This document shows positions 1 through 6,456 of a DNA stretch of 37,444 bases, piece after piece (positions within the stretch are counted from its first letter, which is position 1; every line of letters starts with the position of its first letter). A program made the translations under genes and the position numbers. Source of the stretch: Nocardia yamanashiensis NBRC 100130 (GTDB taxonomy: Bacteria > Actinomycetota > Actinomycetes > Mycobacteriales > Mycobacteriaceae); the NCBI RefSeq assembly GCF_001613325.1, contig NZ_BDCD01000056.1, positions 1-37,444 on the forward strand, given 5' to 3'. The notes beneath the pieces were generated by a model. That model saw nothing but the letters and a program-made list of their open reading frames with translations, was not told the DNA's origin and searched no databases.

Positions 1-135
1 GCAGAACACGCCGAGCCCGCGCGGGAACCGCTCGATCACCATCGCGACCGCCAGCGCCACGGTCAGCACCACCGCGACCAGTGCGATCATCGCCGCGATC
101 CGCCGGGCGAGGGCGTCGGTTTCCGGGGCGCTCAT
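1..135 (-). CDS. Partial membrane protein (N-terminus only)
   Basis: The N-terminal 45 codons of a leftward gene that runs off the left edge. It begins with ATG at 135-133, 12 bp after the stop of the DUF2252 gene, so the two are probably co-transcribed. The visible protein starts MSAPETDALARR, then has one hydrophobic membrane segment (about residues 13-35) followed by a short basic FPRG turn. Some actinobacterial diacylglycerol-kinase-like proteins begin in a similar way, but too little is present to assign a function. No clear Shine-Dalgarno sequence precedes the ATG, which fits translational coupling to the upstream gene. Confidence 0.6.
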   Translation of the reverse strand, partial: MSAPETDALARRIAAMIALVAVVLTVALAVAMVIERFPRGLGVFC

Positions 136-147
136 CGGATCGCGCCG

Positions 148-1584
148 TCAGATCCCCGGCTGGGCGGGCACCCGGCCGGCGGCGATGGCATCGACGAGCT
201 GCCGGTGGTCACGTTCGTTCTGGTCGGCGTACGCCTCGGCGAACGCGCGCACCGCCCGATCGAAGGACCGGCCGGCCCCCAGATAGGCCGCGATGGCAAT
301 GCGATCGCCGGATCTGGCGTGCGCCCGCGCCAGCGTCCACCCGCACAGTTCGCCGTAGGCCCGCATCCCGCGCGGCACCATGGCATCCACCTCGGCCGAG
401 CCCTTCCAATCCCGCAATTGCCGCACGTAGAAGTCCCGGAGCCGCCCGTCGCTGCCCGGCACCCGCACCCAGCCGAGGAAGATATCGCTGACGGCCTGCA
501 TCAACCGCTGCCCGACCACCACGCGCTGCCCGCAATTGTCGAATTCGCTGGGCCCCGTGTACGCCTCGAGCACCGACGGCCCGGCCTCCTTGGCCTGCAG
601 GAACAATGGGTCCAGGCCGGTGTCGCCGTCGTCGCCGAGCAGCAGCAGCATCCAGGACCGGGTGCCGACGCTGCCCACGCCGACCACCTTGCGCGCCATA
701 TCGGCGAGCACGAACCGATCCAGCAGCAGGCGGCGTTCGGGGCCGAGACTGGCCCGGTAGTCCGCGAGCAGATAGCGCAGCCGCTCGCGCAGTTCCTCGC
801 TCTCGGCCGGGTCGTCGAACAGTTCCGAGATCGGCACCACCAGTGGCGGTTCCGATTCCAGGCGCACCCCGTCGTCGGTCACCACGGCGAAGCGTTCCAG
901 CGCCCCGAGATTGTCCTTGCTCCGCGCTTTCGCCGAACTGCGCGCCAGGCGCTTGCGCTGGGCATGCCGCAGCCGCACCGCGGTCAGCGATTCCAGGCTG
1001 TCGATATCGGCGCGGGCGTACCAGACCTCCAGGGTCCCCATGTCCGCGAACCGCCGCATGGCCAGCCGGTACGCCCGCACCGCCGCTTCCACGATCCGCG
1101 CGCATTCCCCCGGCGTGAACTCGTTGGCTCGCCCGGCGATCTCCAGGCTGGTGGCGAGCCGTTTGACATCCCACTCCCACGGTCCGGGCAGGGTCTCGTC
1201 GAAGTCGTTGATATCGAACACGAGCCGCCGCTCCGGCGAGGCGAACAACCCGAAGTTCGCCAGATGCGCGTCTCCGCACGCCTGCACCGTCAGCCCGGTG
1301 GCCGGCGTTCCGGCCAGATCGCTCGCCATCGGCAGGGCTGCCCCGCGGAAATACGCGAACGCCGAGGCCGCCATGCGCCCATACCGGATCGGCAGCAACT
1401 CCGGAACCCGTACGGTCCCTTGCCCTTCCAGCAGCGCCAGGGGGTCCGCGCGTACCCGCCCGGCCCGGAACTCGCAGTGCCCGGATCGTGGCGCCACCGC
1501 CCGCGCTGCCTTCCCCAGCGCCACGCTCTGTTCCCGACTGGGCCGCACCGCCCGCTCTCTACCGGGCATGGTTGTCCGTGACAT
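148..1584 (-). CDS. DUF2252 family protein
   Basis: A 478-residue cytosolic protein of the DUF2252 family, which has a protein-kinase/aminoglycoside-phosphotransferase-like fold and no firmly established substrate. Family hallmarks seen are the segment around YGRMAASAFAYFRGAA, the CGDAHLANFG motif (like the HGDxHxxN catalytic loop of APH kinases), FDINDFDE (a metal-binding DFD-like motif), WEWDVKRLA, and the C-terminal LARAHARSGD. The ATG at 1584 is chosen because GAGGA lies 6 nt upstream of it. A TTG 57 bp further upstream is in frame but has no such site. The length is normal for the family. It probably forms a two-gene unit with the membrane protein at the left edge. Confidence 0.9.
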   Translation of the reverse strand: MSRTTMPGRERAVRPSREQSVALGKAARAVAPRSGHCEFRAGRVRADPLALLEGQGTVRVPELLPIRYGRMAASAFAYFRGAALPMASDLAGTPATGLTVQACGDAHLANFGLFASPERRLVFDINDFDETLPGPWEWDVKRLATSLEIAGRANEFTPGECARIVEAAVRAYRLAMRRFADMGTLEVWYARADIDSLESLTAVRLRHAQRKRLARSSAKARSKDNLGALERFAVVTDDGVRLESEPPLVVPISELFDDPAESEELRERLRYLLADYRASLGPERRLLLDRFVLADMARKVVGVGSVGTRSWMLLLLGDDGDTGLDPLFLQAKEAGPSVLEAYTGPSEFDNCGQRVVVGQRLMQAVSDIFLGWVRVPGSDGRLRDFYVRQLRDWKGSAEVDAMVPRGMRAYGELCGWTLARAHARSGDRIAIAAYLGAGRSFDRAVRAFAEAYADQNERDHRQLVDAIAAGRVPAQPGI

Positions 1585-1716
1585 CGACGGTCCTCGCAAT
1601 CCGAGACGACGGGTTCCCGCTGGGGGCTTCCGAAGCCTCAACCAGTGGACTCCGCCGTCCGGCTCGGAGTGTCATCCATAGCGGGTGAGAAAGCCGGCGC
1701 ACCGACCCGGCGCAGC

Positions 1717-2684
1717 TCAGCCGGCCGAGCTTCCCGTCTCGCTGTGCGCCCACTGCCACGCCCGCGGCGACACACCGAACGCGGCACGGAAACGCCGGGA
1801 GAAGTGCGCCGGGTTGACGAACCCCCAGCGCACGGCGACCTGCCCGATCGGCACGGCCCGCCCGCCGCGCGCCAGTTCCGCCCGCGCGCCCTCCAGCCGG
1901 GTCGTCATGATCCATTCCCCGATCGGCACGCCGTGCGCGGCGGACCACACGTTGTACAACTGCCGCACCGAGATGTGATGCGCCGCCGCGACCTGCCCGG
2001 GCGTGAGCGCCGGATCCCCCAGCCGCCGTTCGACATACGCGGTCAAGCGCACCGCCAGGCTCTCGCGCAGATCGTCGTGCTGCCCGCGGGTATCGGCCGC
2101 GGTGGTGATCAGCGCCCGCACCAGCTGAATCGTGGCCGATTCGACCATGATTCGCGCAGGCCCCGCCGGAATCTCGCCTTCTTCGCCGAGTGCGGCGATA
2201 TGGCGGCCACCAAGCCGTAGAGCGGGCTGGCCCGGAGCCTGGTCGCCGCGCTGCGCACGGTGTCGATCGGCAGCCCGAGCAGGGTGTAATCGAGGATCAC
2301 CACTTTGGTGCCGCCGATGCCGCGCCACTCGTAGTCGGATGCGCTGGTGCCATCGGTCAATTCGAGGTCGCCCACCCCGACCACGTGATCGACCCCGCAG
2401 TGCGCGAAGGTCGCGGGGGCCCGCAATTGCAGCCCGAGCCCGACCCGTTCCGGCGCGGCCGCGCGCACCTGTTTCGGTCCCCGGGTCACCCGCATGCCGG
2501 TGCCGTCCACCCGCGTCGCGTGCACCCCCTGGCCCAGATCCCACACGGTGAGCCGATGCCACAGCTCACCGCGATACGGCGCGAACCGTTGAATCGCGGG
2601 TATCTCCCGATCGGAGAGCGCGGCGTCCACCGCGGCCACCCGATCGGCCCAGGGCAGCGACCCGGTATCCAGCAGCACGACCAT
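1717..2684 (-). pseudogene. AraC-family regulator, frameshifted
   Basis: An AraC/XylS-type transcription regulator split over two frames. The N-terminal part, from ATG at 2684 with GGAGG 6 nt upstream, reads MVVLLDTGSLPW and continues as a cupin-like AraC_binding domain up to YGLVAA near 2205. The C-terminal part continues in another frame from HIAALGEEGEIP to the stop at 1717. It holds the double helix-turn-helix, with HISVRQLYNVW and the family signature WGFVNPAHFSRRFRAAFG. Adding one G to the GG run at about 2202-2206 (+ strand) joins both parts into a 322-residue protein, the normal AraC length. Either this is a real one-base deletion or a sequencing error in a GC run. It is divergent from the alpha/beta hydrolase and was probably its regulator. 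Confidence 0.85.
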
Positions 2685-2704
2685 GCCCCACCTCCGCATC
2701 GATC

Positions 2705-2741
2705 GTAGAACCTGTTCCGGCAGTGCAGAACCCGATCCGCG
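2705..2741. promoter_or_regulatory. Direct repeat, possible AraC operator
   Basis: Two copies of a 15-16 bp element, GTAGAACCTGTTCCG (from 2705) and GCAGAACCCGATCCG (from 2725), match at 12 of 15 positions and repeat at 20 bp. They lie in the 168 bp between the divergent AraC gene and the hydrolase gene. Direct half-sites about two helical turns apart are typical of AraC-family operators. The assignment is an inference from position and spacing. Confidence 0.4.
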
Positions 2742-2852
2742 GCTGTTCCCACCGTGCACGATCCGGCCGGTACGCCGGCTCGCCGATCCGGGAGCTCCTA
2801 CCGTGCCACCTCAGTGGACAACGAACGATCGTCCGGCCGGTTAGGAGTCACC

Positions 2853-3701
2853 ATGACCACGTCGTCTATCGACGAACACACCCTGGCGCAGATCGCCCGC
2901 GCCAATGAGAGCGACCGGACGCCGGTCGTCTTCGTGCACGGGCTGTGGCTGCTGGCCAGCAGCTGGGATCGATGGGCGGAGCTGTTCATCGAAGCCGGGT
3001 ACGCGCCGGTGACCGCGAACTGGCCCGATGACCCGGAAACCGTCGCCGCGGCGCACGAGCATCCGGAAGTGTTCGCGAACAAGACGATCGGCCAGGTCGC
3101 CGACCATGTCGCGGAGGTCATCGGGTCCCTGTCGCGCAAACCGGCCGTGATCGGTCACTCCTTCGGCGGTCTGCTCACCCAGATCGTCGCCGGCCGCGGG
3201 CTGTCGCTGGCCTCCGTCGCGATCGATCCGGCGCCGTTCCGCGGCGTGCTGCCCTTGCCGATCTCGGCGCTGCGCTCGGCCGCACCGGTGCTGCACAATC
3301 CGGCCAACCGGCATCGGGCGGTGCCGTTGACCTTCGATCAGTTCCGGTTCGGGTTCGCCAATGCCGTTCCCGCTGAGGAAGCCCAGCAGCTGTACGACAC
3401 CTTCGCCGTCCCGGCGCCGGGCGCTCCGCTGTTCCAAGCCGCCGCGGCGAATCTCAACCCCTGGTCGGAAGCCAAGGTGGACACCGGCAATCCCGAGCGC
3501 GGCCCGATGCTGATCATCTCCGGGGAGAAGGACAACACGGTTCCGCGTTCGATCTCCGAAGCCACCTACCACCAGCAGCAGAAGAACTCCGACGTCACCG
3601 AATTCGTCGAGATCCCGGGGCGGGGCCACGCGCTCACCATCGACAGCGGCTGGCGCGATGTGGCCGAGACGAGCCTGAAGTTCGTGCAGCGGTTCGCATA
3701 G
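2853..3701 (+). CDS. Alpha/beta hydrolase
   Basis: A 282-residue alpha/beta-fold hydrolase, probably cytosolic. Seen are the oxyanion-hole segment VVFVHGLW (about residues 25-32), the nucleophile elbow GHSFGG with Ser103, a late acid segment SGEKDNTVP, and the catalytic histidine in GRGHALTID near the C-terminus. It resembles the esterase/non-haem-haloperoxidase-like hydrolases common in Nocardia and Streptomyces. The substrate cannot be read from the sequence. ATG at 2853 is chosen because AGGAG sits 6-7 nt before it; an in-frame start about 100 bp upstream lacks one. It is divergent from the broken AraC gene, and a hairpin follows directly after the stop. Confidence 0.9.
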   Translation: MTTSSIDEHTLAQIARANESDRTPVVFVHGLWLLASSWDRWAELFIEAGYAPVTANWPDDPETVAAAHEHPEVFANKTIGQVADHVAEVIGSLSRKPAVIGHSFGGLLTQIVAGRGLSLASVAIDPAPFRGVLPLPISALRSAAPVLHNPANRHRAVPLTFDQFRFGFANAVPAEEAQQLYDTFAVPAPGAPLFQAAAANLNPWSEAKVDTGNPERGPMLIISGEKDNTVPRSISEATYHQQQKNSDVTEFVEIPGRGHALTIDSGWRDVAETSLKFVQRFA

Positions 3702-3705
3702 GTGC

Positions 3706-3733
3706 GAGGCGACGGCCGGAAGGTCGTCGCCTC
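3706..3733. terminator. Hairpin between convergent genes
   Basis: GAGGCGACG and CGTCGCCTC form a 9-bp perfect stem with a 10-nt loop. It sits between the stop of the rightward hydrolase and the stop of the leftward DUF1540 gene. It has no T-tract, as is common for actinobacterial terminators, and could serve both genes. Confidence 0.5.
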
Positions 3734-3747
3734 GGTCCGCGGCGGGG

Positions 3748-4047
3748 TCAGCGGGTGCTGTAGGTCAGGCAGCGGGCGGCGTGTTCGCCCATGCCCGGGC
3801 CGACGCGAATGTCACCGGCGGAGCATTCGAGGCCCTGGTTGTGGGTGCAGTCCGCGCGCTGGCAGGCGCCGACCATGCTGGTCACGGTGTCCAGGCCGCC
3901 CTTGGTCGACAGGGCGATGAAGGTGCCGCAGTCGGCGCCGCCGTCATGGTCGGCGACATTGATGGCGTAGGCGTGACAACCGTCGTGGTTGTAGGAGCAA
4001 TTGCTGACTGTGCATTCGCTGACGTGCGGCATTTCCATTGTGGTCAT
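3748..4047 (-). CDS. DUF1540 cysteine-rich protein
   Basis: A 99-residue soluble protein made of two DUF1540-type units. Each unit has four cysteines: C12, C17, C24, C40 and C62, C67, C75, C93. The first carries the family pattern CTVSNCSYNHDGCHAYAINV and the second CQRADCTHNQGLECSAGDI. The spacing suggests small metal (zinc-like) or disulfide knuckles. The family is of unknown function and is often linked to stress or sporulation genes in Gram-positives. ATG at 4047 is preceded by GGAGG at 5 nt. It is divergent from the aldo/keto reductase, sharing an 88-bp intergenic region. Confidence 0.85.
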   Translation of the reverse strand: MTTMEMPHVSECTVSNCSYNHDGCHAYAINVADHDGGADCGTFIALSTKGGLDTVTSMVGACQRADCTHNQGLECSAGDIRVGPGMGEHAARCLTYSTR

Positions 4048-4135
4048 GTATGCCTCCGAGCATCTCGGCAGTCATGTGCAAGACATGACCAGAGTAGACC
4101 GGTCGGCATGTATGGGGTCGTGAAACGCTCTAGGC

Positions 4136-5131
4136 ATGCCAGTTCCCAATGCTTCCGGAGCAACCGTCCGTTCGTCGATCGCCCGATTCGGGTTGGGTAC
4201 GGCCGCCGTGGGGCGGCCGGGGTACATCACGCTGGGGCGTGAGCTGGATTTGCCGGCCGATCGATCGGTGGCGGCCCTGCGGGCGCGGACACACGCCCTG
4301 CTCGATGCGGCGTGGGCGGCGGGCGTGCGGTACTTCGATACCGCGCGGTCGTACGGGCGGGCCGAGGAGTTCGTCGGCGAATGGCTCTCGGCGCGGCCCG
4401 AAGTCGCGGCCGGGGCGCAGATCGGCAGCAAATGGGGCTACACCTACACCGCCGATTGGCAGACCTCGGGCGTGCCGGTGCACGAGGTCAAGGAGCACAG
4501 TGTCGCGGTGTTCGATCGTCAGATCCGGGAGACCCGCGCCCGATTGGGGCGGCACCTGGATGTGTATCTGATCCATTCGGTCACGCCGGACAGTCCGGCG
4601 CTCACCGATCCCGTGCTGCACGCGCGGCTGGCGGCGCTCGCCGCCGAGGGAGTGCGGGTCGGGTTGTCGACCAGCGGGCCCGCGCAGGCGCGGACGGTGC
4701 GGGCGGCGCTGGCGGTCGAGGTGGACGGGCAGCCGCTGTTCTCGGCCGTGCAGGCCACCTGGAATCTGCTGGAGACCTCCGCGGGATCGGCGCTGGCGGA
4801 AGCGGATTCGGCGGGCTGGCTGGTGGTGGTGAAGGAGGCCATGGCCAATGGCCGCCTGGCCGGCCGCAATGCCACCGGGTCCGATACCGCCGCGCTGCGC
4901 GCCGTCGCCGAGCGCGTCGGCGCGCAGCGCGATGCGGTGGCGCTGGCCGCGGCCGCCGCCCAGCCCTGGGCCGGCATCGTGCTGTCCGGCGCGGCGACCA
5001 TCGATCAGCTGGAGTCCAACCTCACCGCCGCCGCGCTCGAACTCACCCCCGCCGACCGCACCGCACTGGAGACCCTGGCCGAACCCGCCGAGACCTACTG
5101 GCGCACCCGGGCCGAATTGCCTTGGGCCTGA
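4136..5131 (+). CDS. Aldo/keto reductase
   Basis: A 331-residue NADPH-dependent oxidoreductase of the aldo/keto reductase superfamily with a TIM-barrel fold, in the cytosol. The catalytic tetrad is visible: Asp68 and Tyr73 in YFDTARSYG, Lys99 in GSKWGY and His147 in VYLIHS. The C-terminal cofactor segment includes GIVLSGAATIDQLESN. The carbonyl substrate cannot be assigned. No Shine-Dalgarno sequence is visible before ATG 4136, so the message may be leaderless. The last 37 bp overlap the tail of the opposite-strand three-helix-bundle gene. Confidence 0.92.
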   Translation: MPVPNASGATVRSSIARFGLGTAAVGRPGYITLGRELDLPADRSVAALRARTHALLDAAWAAGVRYFDTARSYGRAEEFVGEWLSARPEVAAGAQIGSKWGYTYTADWQTSGVPVHEVKEHSVAVFDRQIRETRARLGRHLDVYLIHSVTPDSPALTDPVLHARLAALAAEGVRVGLSTSGPAQARTVRAALAVEVDGQPLFSAVQATWNLLETSAGSALAEADSAGWLVVVKEAMANGRLAGRNATGSDTAALRAVAERVGAQRDAVALAAAAAQPWAGIVLSGAATIDQLESNLTAAALELTPADRTALETLAEPAETYWRTRAELPWA

Positions 5132-5403
5132 ACCATACCGGGCAGCATGGACGACACCGTTCTCGGCGGAGTTCTGGGCGCGACGGCGGCCGCGGGAGCG
5201 CGATAGGCCATCCGCCGGCGTAGCTGCCTTTCCGCGATCCGTTCGACCAGCAGCGGGATGAATTCCCGCACCCGGTGATCGACGAATTCGCGATGGATTC
5301 CGCGCACTTCCTCGCCGACCACCCCGGTCGCGAGGTGCGGGAATTTGTCGGCCAGCCGGGCGACGAGCTCGCGGATCTGCTGCTCCTCTTCGGACGCCGT
5401 CAT
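5095..5403 (-). CDS. Three-helix-bundle dimerization-type protein
   Basis: A 102-residue protein with the actinobacterial small-helix pattern EEQQIRELVARLADKFPHL, then HREFVDHRVREFIPLLVERI. This matches proteins annotated as three-helix bundle dimerization domain. The C-terminal 30 residues are low-complexity and rich in Ala, Pro and Arg. ATG at 5403 is used, with GGAGG about 12 nt upstream (rather far); an open frame continues upstream without a better start. The role is unknown; proteins of this kind are often found near stress or regulatory genes. The 3' end overlaps the aldo/keto reductase tail to tail by 37 bp. Confidence 0.7.
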   Translation of the reverse strand: MTASEEEQQIRELVARLADKFPHLATGVVGEEVRGIHREFVDHRVREFIPLLVERIAERQLRRRMAYRAPAAAVAPRTPPRTVSSMLPGMVQAQGNSARVRQ

Positions 5404-5624
5404 GCTCTGGTCTCGCCTCCATACGCAACAAGTTGATACCGGCTCCGCCCTTCCCAGCGGCGCACGGCGGAATGGGCAACGGCCCGGGAACATTTCGAGT
5501 TTCCGGCCCGCTATTCGAGTGTCATGTCAACACCAGGGACTTTACCCCCGTGAATCCCTTTCTGGCACAACATGTCGCAACGTCGGCATGAGCCGTCCTC
5601 GACGACGACAATTGCGAGCGACAA

Positions 5625-5780
5625 ATGAAATTGCAGTTGCAACAGAAGCTTTCAGGAGCGAAAAGTTCGCGAGTGCAGCAACATCTGAAACAGTGGCGTG
5701 CGATCGGGGTGGTGCGGGAAATGCGCGGTCCGCCGAAACCGTTGCGGCCCAGCCGGTACTACCTGTCAGGAGGGGCGGAG
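5625..5780 (+). pseudogene. Possible winged-helix (ArsR-like) remnant
   Basis: In a stretch poorer in G+C than its surroundings (about 5480-5700), one frame encodes SSRVQQHLKQWRAIGVVREM and then PSRYYLSGG. This resembles the recognition helix and wing of ArsR-type winged-helix regulators (pattern: V-x-x-HL-x-x-L-x-x-AG-V-V-x-x ... RYY-x-L). There is no convincing start or body before it, and after the YYLS segment the frame runs antisense through the DUF1214 fragment. It is read as the decayed tail of a regulator gene. The rest of 5404-5765 shows nothing supportable. Confidence 0.25.
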
Positions 5781-6350
5781 CGGCGGCGGCGTCCAGGTGT
5801 GGTCGATCGCGGCGGGCTGGGGTGCGTAGAGGCGCATGGTCAGTGTGAAAGCGCCGTGTTCGGGGATGGGCAGCCAGTTGGCGGCGGCGACTTCCGGTGC
5901 GGGCTGGACGGTTTGGACCAGGATGTCGACGCTGCCGTCCGGGTTGCGGACGACGGGCTGCTGATGTCCGACAGAGTAGACGCCCGCGGCGTTCGGGATC
6001 AGGAAACCGTCGGCGACGGCCCGCTCAGCACATCGGCGGGATGCGGGCGGAATCGCCGCCCGGGGTGAGGCCGAGGGTGGCGAACCGCTGGAGAGCGGGC
6101 GGGTTGCCCGCACCGGTGGTTTCCATCAGCCAATAGCGCGATCCCATGGCCGGGACCTGCAGCACCACCGGCCCGTCCCGCAGATCCAGCCACGCCTGGA
6201 GCAGAGCGTGTCCTGATTCGGCCGCACCAGGGCGCGATCGCGGGCCACGCTGACTCTGCCGAGGTCGCGGGCGGTTGCCATCGCCTCGCCGGGGTGAACC
6301 CGCACGCGCGGCGTTCGTATCCGTCACGGCATAGGTCATCGGCTCGCGGA
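5766..6350 (-). pseudogene. DUF1254/DUF1214 protein remnant
   Basis: The broken remains of a DUF1254-DUF1214 protein (normally about 350-450 residues and usually exported). Pieces appear in order but in changing frames: EPMTYAVTDTNAARA near 6350-6310, HPGEAMATARDLG then VARDRALVRPNQDTL in a second frame, then AWLDLRDGPVVLQVPAMGSR and YWLMETTGAG back in the first. After a large gap comes the DUF1214 end, FLIPNAAGVYSVGHQQP to SNWLP-like NWLPIPEHGAFTLTMRLYAP, in another frame, ending at 5766. The N-terminus and most of the middle, by family length perhaps 200 residues, are missing. At least three breaks make this a true pseudogene, not a sequencing slip. Confidence 0.85.
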
Positions 6351-6456
6351 CCGCGGCGGGAAAACCGCAGGATGGTGGCACAGCGGAGGGCCGTCCGCCC
6401 CGTCGATGACCGATCACGACCGCCACCTGGGCGGCCCGTCCGCTGCCCAGCGGGGT

